The notes: a model not told the origin generated them from the letters alone. A DNA stretch of 64,000 nucleotides from Pyxidicoccus sp. MSG2 (GCF_026626705.1 NZ_JAPNKC010000001.1:5846001-5910000); one strand, 5' to 3'; counted from the first letter of the stretch, positions 1-9,273 are shown. Numbers and translations: made by a program.

Positions 1-2
1 GC

Positions 3-533
3 CTCCTGGGCGAGCTACGGGGCGAGTTGGGCCGCGAGGCACTGGCGGACTTCCTCTTCACCGTGGTGGGCGCGGTGGTGACGCCCGCGAAGACGCTCAT
101 CTTCTCCGCGGGGGACGGGGTGTGGGCGCTCAACGGGGAGGTGCATCCGCTCGGGCCCTTTCCAGGGAATGCGCCGCCGTACCTCGCCTATGCGCTGATG
201 CGCGCCGACGACGTGCCGCTGTCCACGCAGGCGCTGATTCCCACCGAGGACGTGCACGCGCTGCTCCTCGGCACGGATGGGGTGGTGGACCTGGAGCGGC
301 TCGCCTCGGCGCGAATCCCCGAGAAGGACGAGCTGGTGGGTCCGCTGTCCCGGCTCTGGACGGAGGACCGGTACTTCGCCAACCCGGATGCGCTGCGGCG
401 CCGGCTGGCGTTGCTCAACCGCGAGTCCGTGCGTGCCGACTTCGACGCCCGTCGCGTGGTGCGCACGCCGGGGCTGCTGCCGGACGACACGACGCTCGTG
501 GTGCTGCGTCGCCGCATCATGGGGAGGGCGTGA
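3..533 (+). CDS. PP2C-family Ser/Thr phosphatase, C-terminal part (cut by window edge)
   Basis: The reading frame is open to the left edge, so only the last 176 residues are visible. Two hallmarks of metal-dependent PP2C phosphatases are seen: LLLGTDGV (the TDG metal-binding motif) and, near the end, DDTTLVVLRR, the usual final DDxT strand. The enzyme should remove phosphates from Ser/Thr in the cytoplasm. Its stop is only four bases before the start of a kinase-like gene, and a vWA protein follows two genes later. Phosphatase, kinase and vWA together recall the Ter-associated triads, in which phosphatase and kinase set the state of a vWA partner. The N-terminal metal residues lie outside the window and cannot be checked. 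Confidence 0.8.
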   Translation, partial: LLGELRGELGREALADFLFTVVGAVVTPAKTLIFSAGDGVWALNGEVHPLGPFPGNAPPYLAYALMRADDVPLSTQALIPTEDVHALLLGTDGVVDLERLASARIPEKDELVGPLSRLWTEDRYFANPDALRRRLALLNRESVRADFDARRVVRTPGLLPDDTTLVVLRRRIMGRA

Positions 534-537
534 CGCC

Positions 538-2409
538 ATGGACGTATGGCTCGAGGGGAAGAAGGTACGGCTGAACCCGGCGCACGCGCTGGGCAAGGGC
601 GGCGAGGCGGACGTCTTCGATTTGGGTGACGGCCGCGCCCTCAAGGTGTTCAAACCGCCCGAGCATCCCGACTACACGGGGCTGCCCGCGGAGCAGGCCG
701 CCGCGCGCGTCCGGCTGGATGAGCACCAGCGCAAGCTGCGCGCCTTCCCGGCGGGACTGCCCGGGCGTGTGGTGGTGCCGCAGGTGCTCGCCACGGACAA
801 GAAGGGGCACACGGTGCTGGGCTATGCGATGCGCAAGCTCGACGCCGTGGAGCCGCTGCGCCGCTTCGGTGAGCCGTCGTTCCGCCGCGCCGGTGCCACG
901 TCCGCGCGCGTGGTGGAGGTGCTGCGCGGGCTGCACCGGACGCTCGACGCCGTGCACGCGTCGGGTGTGGTGGTGGGGGACTTCAACGACCTCAACGTGC
1001 TGGTGGCGGGCGTGGCGGACGCGTACTTCATCGACGCGGACAGCTTCCAGTTCGGCGCGTTCCTCTGCCCGGTGTTCACCGAGCGGTTCCTGGACCCGCT
1101 GCGCGTCGGCACCGCCAGCGGCCTGGTGCCCGCGCGGCCCGCGTCGGCGGACAGTGACTGGTATGCCTTCGCGGTGACGGTGATGCAGGGCCTCTTGTGC
1201 GTGGGGCCGCATGGCGGCGTGCACCGGCCGAAGACTCCGGCGGGGCGCACGACGCCCGCGGGCCGGGTGCTCCAGCGCGTCACCGTCTTCCACCCGGAGG
1301 TGCAGTACCCCAAGCCCGCGATGCCGCTGGCCACGCTGCCGGACGACGTGCTGCACCACCTGCACCGCGTCTTCGTGGAGGACCTGCGCGGCGTCTTCCC
1401 GCTGCCGTTGCTGGAGGGACTGCGCTTCACCGCGTGCGCCTCGTGCGGCGTGGAGCATGCGCGCGGGGCGTGTCCCACGTGCCAGCCGAACGCTACGGCC
1501 ACGGTGACGCCTGTCACCTCGGCGCGCGGGCAGGTGACGGCGACGCGCCTGTTCTCCACGCGTGGAGTGCTGGTGCACGCCAGTGCCGAGGACGGTGCCC
1601 TGCGCTGGCTGTACCACGCGGAAGGCGCGTACCGGCGCGAGGACGGGCGCGTCGTGCTGCGCGGGCCGTTGGACCCGTCGCTGCGGTGGGGGCTGCAAGG
1701 CGACGTCACGTTGGTCGGGCGGGCAGGGGAGGTGGCGGTGCTGGCACCGGGGAAGCCGGCGGAGCGCGTGGGGGTGGACGCGCCCGAGGGCCAGCCGGCC
1801 TTCGCCGCCAACGCGCGTCATCGTTACTGGGCCGCGGGAGGCGGCCTGTGGCGGGACGGTGCGTACGGCGCGGAGCGTATCGGCGACGTGCTGGAGGGGC
1901 AGACGCGCCTCTTCGTGGGGCCTCGCTTCGGGCTGGGCTTCCACCGGGCGGGCGGGCTGCGCGGGGCGTTCGTCTTCGACGCGGGGCGCACCGGGCTGAA
2001 GGACGGGCTCGCGCTGCCGTGGCCCTCGGGCCAGTTGGTGGATGCGGAGTGCATCTTCGACGGGCCGAATGCGTGGTTGTTCCTGGTGGAGCAGGCCAGT
2101 GGGCGCACGGTGCACCACTGCGTGGTGGTGGGCTCGGACGGGACGGTGCGCGCGAGCGCGGTGGCCGAGGCGGGTGACGGCTCGTGGCTGGGCAGTGGGC
2201 CTCGGGGACGGTGCGCGGCGGGGGATGCGCTGTTCTGTGCGACGGACGCGGGGCTCGTCCGGGTGGAGCTGCGGCAGGGCCGGCTGGAGGCCGTGCGCGA
2301 GTTCCCGGATGCCGAGCCCTTCGTGGACTCGGGCAGCCAGCTCTTCCTCGTGAAACAGGGGCTGGCGGTGGTGGGCCGGCAGGACATCTCCGCGCTGCGG
2401 ATGTCCTGA
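538..2409 (+). CDS. Kinase-fold protein with zinc ribbon and C-terminal propeller-like region
   Basis: 623 residues from the ATG four bases after the phosphatase stop; the frame is open further upstream but overlaps that gene. Residues 18-39 form a glycine-rich loop followed by ALKVFK with likely ATP lysine K36. VGDFNDLN (147-153) is an atypical catalytic loop: D148 and N153 replace the HRDxxxxN pattern. IDADSF (165-170) stands where DFG is expected. Residues 300-315 hold CASCG and CPTC, a probable zinc ribbon. The last 300 residues are rich in beta-strand-like Gly/Trp/Val stretches and may form a propeller. The architecture fits kinases found next to PP2C and vWA genes in Ter-like systems. 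The changed catalytic loop leaves activity uncertain. Confidence 0.72.
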   Translation: MDVWLEGKKVRLNPAHALGKGGEADVFDLGDGRALKVFKPPEHPDYTGLPAEQAAARVRLDEHQRKLRAFPAGLPGRVVVPQVLATDKKGHTVLGYAMRKLDAVEPLRRFGEPSFRRAGATSARVVEVLRGLHRTLDAVHASGVVVGDFNDLNVLVAGVADAYFIDADSFQFGAFLCPVFTERFLDPLRVGTASGLVPARPASADSDWYAFAVTVMQGLLCVGPHGGVHRPKTPAGRTTPAGRVLQRVTVFHPEVQYPKPAMPLATLPDDVLHHLHRVFVEDLRGVFPLPLLEGLRFTACASCGVEHARGACPTCQPNATATVTPVTSARGQVTATRLFSTRGVLVHASAEDGALRWLYHAEGAYRREDGRVVLRGPLDPSLRWGLQGDVTLVGRAGEVAVLAPGKPAERVGVDAPEGQPAFAANARHRYWAAGGGLWRDGAYGAERIGDVLEGQTRLFVGPRFGLGFHRAGGLRGAFVFDAGRTGLKDGLALPWPSGQLVDAECIFDGPNAWLFLVEQASGRTVHHCVVVGSDGTVRASAVAEAGDGSWLGSGPRGRCAAGDALFCATDAGLVRVELRQGRLEAVREFPDAEPFVDSGSQLFLVKQGLAVVGRQDISALRMS

Positions 2410-2425
2410 GCGGAAGGAACGTTCC
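2408..2425. repeat. GGAACGTTC palindromic repeat copy
   Basis: The motif GAGCGGAAGGAACGTTCC starts at the stop codon of the kinase gene and fills much of the 66-bp gap before the next start. Nearly the same bases occur at 50887-50910 and, inverted, at 50936-50959, so this is a dispersed REP-like element, not a gene-specific operator. Confidence 0.55.
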
Positions 2426-2475
2426 TTTCAACGCGCGCGGGCCGGGGGCCCTCGCGACACACAGGGGGTAGGACG

Positions 2476-3540
2476 ATGAGGACGCAAATCAAGGAGCTGC
2501 CGCTGCCGGGGTTCTACAAGGCAGACCACGCGGGGCAGTACGGCTACGGGCCGAACGCCGGGAAGCTCCAGGAGGCCGCCGCAACCTGGCGGGCGGCGAA
2601 TGACGTCTCCGTGGCGGCGACGGACAAGTTCAACCTGCACCTGCTGCTCATCGACGTGCAGAAGGACTTCTGCTTCCCCGAGGGCTCGCTCTACGTGGCG
2701 GGACGCAGTGGGCGCGGCGCGGTGGACGACAGCCGCCGCATCGCCGAGTTCATCTACCGCAACCTCGGCGCGCTCACGAATGTGACGGCGACGCTCGACA
2801 CCCACTTCGCGTACCAGATTTTCTTCCCGTCCTTCTGGGTGGACCAGGACGACAAGCCGCTCACCGCGTACCGCGAGGTGACGCGCGAGCAGATTGAGCG
2901 CGGGCAGGCGCGGCCGAATCCCGCGATGGCGAAGTGGCTGTGCGGGGGCAACTACCCGTGGCTGCTCAAGCAGGTGAAGTACTACTGCGAGGAGTTGGAG
3001 CGAGCGGGGAAGTACACGCTGTACCTGTGGCCGCCGCACTGCCTGCTGGGCAGCGACGGGCACGCGCTGGCGGGCGTGGTGCAGGAGGCGCGGCTGTTCC
3101 ACTCCTTCGCGCGCGGCATGCAGTCGTGGGCGGAGGTGAAGGGCGGCAACCCGCTGACGGAGAACTACTCGGTGATGCGGCCGGAGGTGCTGTCGCGGCA
3201 TGACGGGCAGCCGCTGGCGCAGCGGAATACCCAGTTCCTCAAGACGCTGCTGACGGCGGACGCGGTGGTGATTGGCGGCCAGGCCGCGAGCCACTGCGTG
3301 AAGAGCTCCATCGACGACCTGCTGGGGGAGATTGTCGCGCAGGACGCGGCGCTGGCTCGCAAGGTGTACCTGCTCACGGACTGCATGTCGGCGGTGACGG
3401 TGCCGGACGGGAAGGGCGGCTTCGCGGCGGACTTCACGCCGCAGGCGGATGCGGCGCTGAAGCGCTTCGCGGACGCGGGCATGCACCTGGTGAAGTCCAC
3501 GGACCCGCTGGCGAGCTGGCCGGACCTGCGCATCGCCTGA
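2476..3540 (+). CDS. Isochorismatase-like cysteine hydrolase
   Basis: 354 residues; the ATG is preceded by a GGGGGTAGG ribosome site. LLLIDVQKDF (56-65) supplies the catalytic Asp D60 typical of the nicotinamidase/isochorismatase family, and GGQAASHCVKSS supplies the nucleophile C274. The family hydrolyses amide or vinyl-ether bonds (nicotinamide, isochorismate, carbamates); the substrate here cannot be read from sequence. It is much longer than the usual 180-220 residues, with a roughly 50-residue N-terminal extension and an internal insertion before the Cys. It lies between the kinase-like and vWA genes on the same strand, so a role in the same stress-response cassette is inferred from context only. 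Confidence 0.8.
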   Translation: MRTQIKELPLPGFYKADHAGQYGYGPNAGKLQEAAATWRAANDVSVAATDKFNLHLLLIDVQKDFCFPEGSLYVAGRSGRGAVDDSRRIAEFIYRNLGALTNVTATLDTHFAYQIFFPSFWVDQDDKPLTAYREVTREQIERGQARPNPAMAKWLCGGNYPWLLKQVKYYCEELERAGKYTLYLWPPHCLLGSDGHALAGVVQEARLFHSFARGMQSWAEVKGGNPLTENYSVMRPEVLSRHDGQPLAQRNTQFLKTLLTADAVVIGGQAASHCVKSSIDDLLGEIVAQDAALARKVYLLTDCMSAVTVPDGKGGFAADFTPQADAALKRFADAGMHLVKSTDPLASWPDLRIA

Positions 3541-3641
3541 GCGGCACCTGACGGCAATCGAGTGAATGCGGGACCTGCTCCCTGACGGGAGTGGGAACGG
3601 CGGAGCCATGCCCTCCGGGAGAGGGCGAAGGAGCAGGGGAC

Positions 3642-4448
3642 ATGAGCAGCAAGGCGAGCGGTGGGAATGGCAGTGGCATTCAGCAACTCTTCAGCACCGC
3701 GCACGCGGAGGGCCTGCTGAGCCCGGCGGGGTTGCAGGCGCTGACGGTGGTGGACCTGGGGGCGCAGATTCAGGCGGGGCTCGGCGTGTGCGTGGAGGAC
3801 GTGCAGGCCAGCGAGGTGGTGCTGGTGACGGTGATGCCGGATGACTCGGGGAGCATCTCGAATGCGGGGCACGAGAAGCTGGTGTGCGACGGGCACAACC
3901 TGGTGCTCGACGCGCTCCTGGCGAGCAAGCAGAAGGACGGGGTGCTGTTCCACACGCGCTACCTGAATGGGAATGTGCTGAACCCGTTCCGGCCGCTGGA
4001 GGACGTGGTGCGGATGCACTCGGGGAACTACCGGGCGGACCAGGGGACACCGCTGTATGACCAGGCGGTGGTGTTGCTGGGCACGGTGCTGGCGAAGTCG
4101 CAGGAGTTCAGCGGCAATGGCGTGCCGGTGCGGACGGTGACGCTGTTGATTACGGACGGCGCGGACATGCACTCGCAGAAGGCGAGGCCGAAGGACGTGG
4201 CGGCGCTGGTGAAGGACCTGCAACGGGCGGAGAATCACATCATCGCGGCGATGGGGATTGATGACGGGAGCACGGACTTCCGCCGCGTGTTCCGGGAGAT
4301 GGGCATCGAGGACAAGTGGATTCTGACGCCGGGACAGAAGGCGCAGGAGATTCGGGCAGCGTTCCAGGTGTTCAGCCAGAGCGCTGTGAAGGTGAGCCAG
4401 GGCGCGGCGAGCTTCAGCAGGACGGCGCTGGGTGGATTCGGGCGGTGA
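3642..4448 (+). CDS. vWA-domain protein, TerY-like
   Basis: 268 residues. The chosen ATG has GGAGCAGGGGA just upstream; an in-frame start 17 codons earlier has no such site. A vWA fold is indicated by the metal-ion-dependent adhesion site: DDSGS (67-71, the DxSxS motif), a GTPLYD segment carrying the MIDAS Thr, and LLITDGAD. No signal peptide or transmembrane segment is seen, so it should act in the cytoplasm, as TerY-type vWA proteins do. With the PP2C and kinase-like genes upstream it completes a phosphatase/kinase/vWA set. In Ter-type systems such vWA proteins are thought to be scaffolds regulated by phosphorylation. Confidence 0.78.
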   Translation: MSSKASGGNGSGIQQLFSTAHAEGLLSPAGLQALTVVDLGAQIQAGLGVCVEDVQASEVVLVTVMPDDSGSISNAGHEKLVCDGHNLVLDALLASKQKDGVLFHTRYLNGNVLNPFRPLEDVVRMHSGNYRADQGTPLYDQAVVLLGTVLAKSQEFSGNGVPVRTVTLLITDGADMHSQKARPKDVAALVKDLQRAENHIIAAMGIDDGSTDFRRVFREMGIEDKWILTPGQKAQEIRAAFQVFSQSAVKVSQGAASFSRTALGGFGR

Positions 4449-4460
4449 CGGGAGGTTGAG

Positions 4461-4856
4461 ATGGACGAGCTGTTGAGCAGGAGCGCGGAGATGCTCAGGG
4501 AACGCATCGCGAGGAGCAACCTCGCGCTCCGGGCGTCGGAGTTGACGCGGCGCCACACGCAACAGGAAGGTCACAACGGTGGGCTGTACGGCGGCCCCAT
4601 TGTCCACACGGAGTCCTTCGAGGAACGCGGGTTCGTGCTCGTGGACCGCTACACGCAGACCCGGGGCGAGAACCTGAACTTCGAGTTCTTCGGTGGGAGC
4701 TGTCTCGTGCTGTTGACGGATGGGAGGTTGGCCGAGCTGGAGCGGTCGGGCTCCAGCGGGTGTGACACCGGAGAGTGGAACGCCACGATGCGGTTCGTTT
4801 CGGCGGAAGAGGCGGTGAGCCGGTATGGCTTCGAGGCCTGCGTCGCGAGGCTCTAG
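4461..4856 (+). CDS. Small protein of unknown function
   Basis: 131 residues, starting 12 bases after the vWA gene behind a GGGAGGTTGAG ribosome site, so it is probably the last gene of the cassette. The N-terminal 40 residues are helical and charged; the centre (residues 50-90) has alternating hydrophobics suggesting beta strands. There is no signal peptide, membrane segment or recognised motif. Position suggests a partner of the vWA or kinase protein. Function not recognised. Confidence 0.65.
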   Translation: MDELLSRSAEMLRERIARSNLALRASELTRRHTQQEGHNGGLYGGPIVHTESFEERGFVLVDRYTQTRGENLNFEFFGGSCLVLLTDGRLAELERSGSSGCDTGEWNATMRFVSAEEAVSRYGFEACVARL

Positions 4857-4986
4857 CGGTAGGGAGGGGGCTGCGGGCCCCGCGCCGAGGTTTGGCTCAC
4901 GCGCGGAGTGAAAAGATGGCCCCGAATGCTCCGAGGCCAACATTCAAGGGGCAAGGCTCTCGCCTGTCATGCCGAGTGCTCCGGTT

Positions 4987-5013
4987 CCGCTTCAGGCCCA
5001 TGGCCTGAAGCGG
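4987..5013. terminator. Perfect 12-bp stem hairpin (candidate bidirectional terminator)
   Basis: CCGCTTCAGGCC (4987-4998) and GGCCTGAAGCGG (5002-5013) pair perfectly around a three-base loop. It lies between convergent genes ending at 4856 (plus) and 5110 (minus). No U-tract follows, so it could also act as an RNA-stabilising hairpin. Apart from this hairpin, nothing is seen in 4857-5109. Confidence 0.6.
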
Positions 5014-5109
5014 TCATCTACTCGGAATATGGTCGTGGGGGGAGGCAGTGGACCCATTGCAGTTGTTGTCCACTGAGTCGCAGACCTCCGCTGCCCCTGG
5101 CTATGGAAG

Positions 5110-8100
5110 CTAAAGGCAGATATACTGTCCGTGGTCGAATATGCAGGCTCCTCCGCAGGCTAATTCGCAGTTGAATTGGCATCCAGGTTCATCCGCCTGT
5201 CCATTGCAATTGTTGTCTATTCCGTCGGGGCATATGTCAGCCATTCCAGGTCTGACATACGTGTCTCCATCGTTGCAATCGGTGTTGTTGAGCACGTAGC
5301 CGGCAGGTTGGGAGCAGGTATACACAGACTGGTTCGGATCCCCGTAGTTGTCGCCGTCTGCGTCACGGTGCCAGGTCGTACCCACGCCTTCATCCACTTG
5401 TCCGCTGCAATTGTTGTCCACGGAGTCGCAGACCTCTGTCGCCCCAGGCCTGATGCTCGCGTTGTTGTCATTACAGTCGCTGGCATTCGACACATAGCCA
5501 CCAGGCTGGCCGCAGGCGGCGGTTGATGAGCTTGTATTTCCGTAACCGTCTCCGTCCGAATCACGGTAATAGGTCGACAGCACGCCTTCATCCGTGGAGC
5601 CGTTGCAGTTGTTGTCCGCGCCGTCGCAGACCTCAGAGGCGCCAGGTCGGGTGCTCGTGCTGGCGTCGTTGCAGTCCGCGCTGTTCGACACGTACCCGGA
5701 GGGTTGCGAGCACGCTTGCGTGGGCAGACCCGCGTTGCCATAGCCGTCGCCGTCCGCGTCGCGATACCACGTGCCCCCTACGCCCTCGTCCGTGGAGCCA
5801 TTGCAGTTGTTATCCGTGCCGTCGCAGACCTCCGTGGCGCCGGGCTTGATGGCCCCGTTCCCATCATTGCAGTCGCTGGCATTCGACACGTAGCCGGCGG
5901 GCTGGCTGCATTTCTGCAGGGTGTTGGTCGAGGTGCCGTAGGTGTCGCCGTCCGCGTCGCGGTACCAGGCCATGGTGGCGAGACCCTCGTCCACGGCGCC
6001 ACTGCAGTTGTTGTCCACGGAGTCGCACACCTCCGTAGCGCCGGGCTTGATGGCCGCATTGGAGTCATTACAGTCGTTGGAGTTCGACACGTATCCGGTC
6101 GGATGGGCGCACGCCTGCGTCGACAGCGCCGCGTTGCCGTGGCCGTCCCCGTCCGCGTCCCGGTACCACGTGCTCATCAGTCCTTCGTCCACCTGCGTGT
6201 CGCAGTCGTTGTCGACGCCGTCGCACACCTCCGCCGCGCCGGGCTTGATGGCCCCGTTACCGTCATTGCAGTCGGTCGCCACCGCGACGTAGCCCGCGGG
6301 CTGCCGGCAGTTCTGGACGGACTGGCTTCCATTGCCGAAGCCGTCCCCGTCCTGGTCGCGGTACCACGCCTGCGCGGGCAGGCCTTCGTCCACCTGGGTG
6401 TCGCAGTCGTTGTCCGCGCCGTCGCACACTTCCGTGGCGCCGGGGTTGAGGCCCGACTGCGTGTCATCGCAGTCGCCGGGATTGGAGGAGTATCCGGTGG
6501 GGCGGGCGCAGGCCTGCACGGATTGGGAAGCCAGGCCGTAATTGTCGCCGTCCTGGTCGCGGTACCACGCCTGGAAGGTCAGTCCGTCGTCCGACTGCCC
6601 GTTGCAGTCGTTGTCCTTGCTGTCGCATACCTCGGCCGAGGACGGCTCCTTCTGCACGCACTCGATGGCGCCGTGGGTGCAGTACGTCACGCCCTCGCCG
6701 CACACGCCCTGCTGGCCCGTTGCGCACGTCGCAAGGCCGCCAGGGTTGCCCTCGTCGGCCACACCGTCGCAGTCGTTGTCCAGGTTGTCGCACTGCTCGG
6801 CGGACGCGGCCTGGTTCTGCTGGCACACCACGCTGCCGTCGGCACAGGCCGTGGTTCCCGCCGCGCAGACACCCTGTTTTCCCGTCGCGCAGCCCTCACC
6901 GCCACTGGGGTTGCCGTCGTCGACCACACCGTCACAGCTGTCATCCATCCCGTTGCACAGCTCCGGCGCACCCGGGAAGGTGGTCGGCGTGTAGTCGTCG
7001 CAGTCCAGCTCCTCCACGAAGCCCGGAGACGGGTCACACGCCTGTTCGGCGATGTACTCGTCGCCGAAGCCGTCCATGTCGCCGTCGAAGTAGAACGTGT
7101 TGATGAGCAGCGTGGACACGGGCGCCGTCGTCGCCGTGGTGCTGGTGGTCCCCGTACCGAGCTGCCCCTGGCCATTGTTGCCCCAGGCCCACACGGGACA
7201 ACCCGGGCGCAGCGCCAGCGAGTGCTGGGCACCCGCGGCGATGGCCTTCGCATTCGCGAGCCCCGTCACGCTGACGGCGGAGGCGCTGTTCGCCGTGCTG
7301 CTGTTGCCGAGCTGGCCGGAGGCATTGTGGCCCCAGGCCTTCACCAGGCCGTTGCCGATGATGACCAGCGAGCTGTTGTGTCCCGCGGCGATGGCCGTGA
7401 CCGCGAACACGCCGCTCACCGGAGTGGGAGCCAGCACGGGCGTGGCGGACGTGCTGCCGGTGCCCACCTGTCCGAACGTGTTCTGACCCCACGCCCACAC
7501 GTTGCCGAACTGCTCGTCGACGATGAGCGAGTGGCCCACGCCCGCGGCAACCGCCTTGGCGCGCGGCAGCCCCGTCGCCTGCGTCGGCGTCAACACCGTG
7601 GCGCTGGTGCTTCCCGTGCCCACCTGTCCGGACGTGTTCAGGCCCCAGCCCCACACCTTGCCATTCACGTCCAGCGCGAGCGCGTGGTTCACACCCGCGG
7701 CCATGGTCTGGAGGGTGGGCAGGCCCTGCACCACCGTGGGCGTGGCCACCGAGGCGCTCGTGGCACCCGTGCCGACCTGTCCGGAGGCGTTCTGCCCCCA
7801 GGCCCACAGCCGGCCATCCGTGCCCAGCGCGAGGGAGAAGTTCCCGTTGGCCGTGATGGCCTGGATGCTGGAGAGCGCCGCTACCTTCGTCGGCACCAGC
7901 ACCGTCCCACCCGCGATGCCAAGGCCCGCCTGCCCGTTGGCGTTCTGGCCCCATACCCACACGTTGCCGCTGACATCCAGCGCCACCGAGTGGGCGATAC
8001 CCGCTGCAATCGCCTTGATGGCGGGGAGCCCGTTCACCTTGGAGGGCTGGGACTGCGGCGTGCTGCTGGTGCTGCCTGTCCCCAACTGCCCGGCCACGTT

Positions 8101-8352
8101 CTGGCCCCATGTCCAGACCTCCCCGTCCTTCTTCAGGAAGAGGGAGTGGTAGGCACCGGCGGCCACGGTCTGTGGCACCTTCACCGAGGTGAGTTCGTGA
8201 CGCGTTGTGGCGGCTTCACTGCCATCTTCGAGTAGGGGCTCCGGCTCACCGCAGCCCATGGCCGCGAAGAGGAGGACCGCCACACAGCCCGTGAGGCGGC
8301 TCCGTGGCCCTGCCAGGTCTTGTCTGCTCAAGGCACTGCTCCTGATCGCCAT
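5110..8352 (-). CDS. Lipoprotein with seven RCC1 repeats and seven MopE-type metal-binding repeats
   Basis: 1080 residues. The N terminus has a basic segment, a hydrophobic stretch and an AAMGC lipobox, so it is probably exported and lipidated. Residues about 60-420 hold seven RCC1-type units, each with a WGQN..GQ(L/V)GTG core, enough for a complete seven-bladed propeller. A Cys-rich linker with three DNDCDG-like modules follows. Then come seven tandem units of about 65 residues, each with (W/Y)YRDxDGDxYG, a DCND segment and a CDGxDNNC core; this is the MopE putative metal-binding motif, common in myxobacterial surface proteins, with Asp-rich loops suggesting Ca or Cu binding. The repeats are also visible as tandem DNA repeats (about 5200-6600). 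It is divergent from an ECF sigma gene. An adhesive or metal-binding surface role is inferred. Confidence 0.85.
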   Translation of the reverse strand: MAIRSSALSRQDLAGPRSRLTGCVAVLLFAAMGCGEPEPLLEDGSEAATTRHELTSVKVPQTVAAGAYHSLFLKKDGEVWTWGQNVAGQLGTGSTSSTPQSQPSKVNGLPAIKAIAAGIAHSVALDVSGNVWVWGQNANGQAGLGIAGGTVLVPTKVAALSSIQAITANGNFSLALGTDGRLWAWGQNASGQVGTGATSASVATPTVVQGLPTLQTMAAGVNHALALDVNGKVWGWGLNTSGQVGTGSTSATVLTPTQATGLPRAKAVAAGVGHSLIVDEQFGNVWAWGQNTFGQVGTGSTSATPVLAPTPVSGVFAVTAIAAGHNSSLVIIGNGLVKAWGHNASGQLGNSSTANSASAVSVTGLANAKAIAAGAQHSLALRPGCPVWAWGNNGQGQLGTGTTSTTATTAPVSTLLINTFYFDGDMDGFGDEYIAEQACDPSPGFVEELDCDDYTPTTFPGAPELCNGMDDSCDGVVDDGNPSGGEGCATGKQGVCAAGTTACADGSVVCQQNQAASAEQCDNLDNDCDGVADEGNPGGLATCATGQQGVCGEGVTYCTHGAIECVQKEPSSAEVCDSKDNDCNGQSDDGLTFQAWYRDQDGDNYGLASQSVQACARPTGYSSNPGDCDDTQSGLNPGATEVCDGADNDCDTQVDEGLPAQAWYRDQDGDGFGNGSQSVQNCRQPAGYVAVATDCNDGNGAIKPGAAEVCDGVDNDCDTQVDEGLMSTWYRDADGDGHGNAALSTQACAHPTGYVSNSNDCNDSNAAIKPGATEVCDSVDNNCSGAVDEGLATMAWYRDADGDTYGTSTNTLQKCSQPAGYVSNASDCNDGNGAIKPGATEVCDGTDNNCNGSTDEGVGGTWYRDADGDGYGNAGLPTQACSQPSGYVSNSADCNDASTSTRPGASEVCDGADNNCNGSTDEGVLSTYYRDSDGDGYGNTSSSTAACGQPGGYVSNASDCNDNNASIRPGATEVCDSVDNNCSGQVDEGVGTTWHRDADGDNYGDPNQSVYTCSQPAGYVLNNTDCNDGDTYVRPGMADICPDGIDNNCNGQADEPGCQFNCELACGGACIFDHGQYICL

Positions 8353-8637
8353 TCACGCGCCACCTCTCAGAGGGCTCGGGATGGCATTTCAGCGAGGGGC
8401 TTCCCATGGGACGGGGTGGCAGGAGACCCTGTTGGGGATTGGGGTAAACCCATACAGCGCGTTGTCCATGACCCTGTCCCGAAGGGGAGTGAGAGGCGGA
8501 GGCTTCGTCGTCCGGGAAGGGTTTCCTGGGACAATTGCCATGGATTTGTATCTGCTGAGCCTCTTGCAATAGATTCGTACAGCAAGTTCCAGCAAGGCGA
8601 CTCGCCGCGTGTCAGGGAGCCGGACGACGGAGCTCCC

Positions 8638-9273
8638 ATGGGCCGCGGGCAGATGATTCAACGCGCTGCGGTCTCGGCGACACGGAACCCATTCATGCCA
8701 TCTACACCCGTGCGGCAGAGGCCGCCGCCGGAGGCTTGTCCTTCGCCCGAGGCCCTACGTGCGCCGGCTGCCTCTGGGGCCGACATCGCGACGCTCTATC
8801 TCCACCATGGGCGTGCCCTCCAACAGCGGGCACGCGCCCTGCTTGGCAGTCGGGACGAGGCCGAGGATGTCCTCCAGGAGGTCTTCCTCGCGATGGTAGC
8901 GAGCCCGGGGCTGCATCGCGGTGAGGCCTCCGCCTTCACGCTGCTGTACCAGATGGTGACCCACAAAGCGCTGGACCGGTGCCGCTCGCGGGCGCGCAGG
9001 CAGGGCTGGCTCGAACGAATGCGCGGGGGCTCCGAGTCTGGAACACCTGGCAGCCATGTGAGCATCGAAAGTGTAGAAGCAGCGCGGGACCTGCAACGAA
9101 TGGCGCGCTCGGAAGCCCCGCGTGTGCTTACCGCGGCCCTGCTGCACTTCGTGGACGGCCACACGCAGGGCGAGGTGGCCGAGGTGCTGGGCGTGTCGCG
9201 GAGGACCGTGGTGCGAATGCTCGGGCAATTCGCGGGGCGGGCACGTGCCTGTTCCACGCAGCGTCACCAATGA
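8638..9273 (+). CDS. ECF-type RNA polymerase sigma factor
   Basis: 211 residues from an ATG preceded by ACGGAG; later in-frame ATGs at 8653 and 8695 are possible, and the first 45 residues are low in complexity. Region 2 is seen in the stretch RDEAEDVLQEVFLAMV, with core-binding features, followed by basic residues RCRSRARRQ. Region 4 is the C-terminal helix-turn-helix GEVAEVLGVSRRTVVRML. There is no zinc-finger anti-sigma next to it; the following gene encodes an 86-residue protein that might fill such a role. It is divergent from the RCC1/MopE lipoprotein across 285 bp that contain no other gene. Confidence 0.8.
   Translation: MGRGQMIQRAAVSATRNPFMPSTPVRQRPPPEACPSPEALRAPAASGADIATLYLHHGRALQQRARALLGSRDEAEDVLQEVFLAMVASPGLHRGEASAFTLLYQMVTHKALDRCRSRARRQGWLERMRGGSESGTPGSHVSIESVEAARDLQRMARSEAPRVLTAALLHFVDGHTQGEVAEVLGVSRRTVVRMLGQFAGRARACSTQRHQ

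Noticed and set aside
5200..6600. Regularly spaced DNA repeats resembling a CRISPR array
   Set aside because: Period about 195 bases and in frame; they encode the MopE-type protein repeats. No cas genes nearby.
5704..8235. Long plus-strand open frame (843 codons) opposite the RCC1/MopE gene
   Set aside because: Its product is low in complexity and rich in Val/Arg/His, as expected from the antisense of a GC-rich repeat gene; the minus-strand frame has a lipobox and clear domains.
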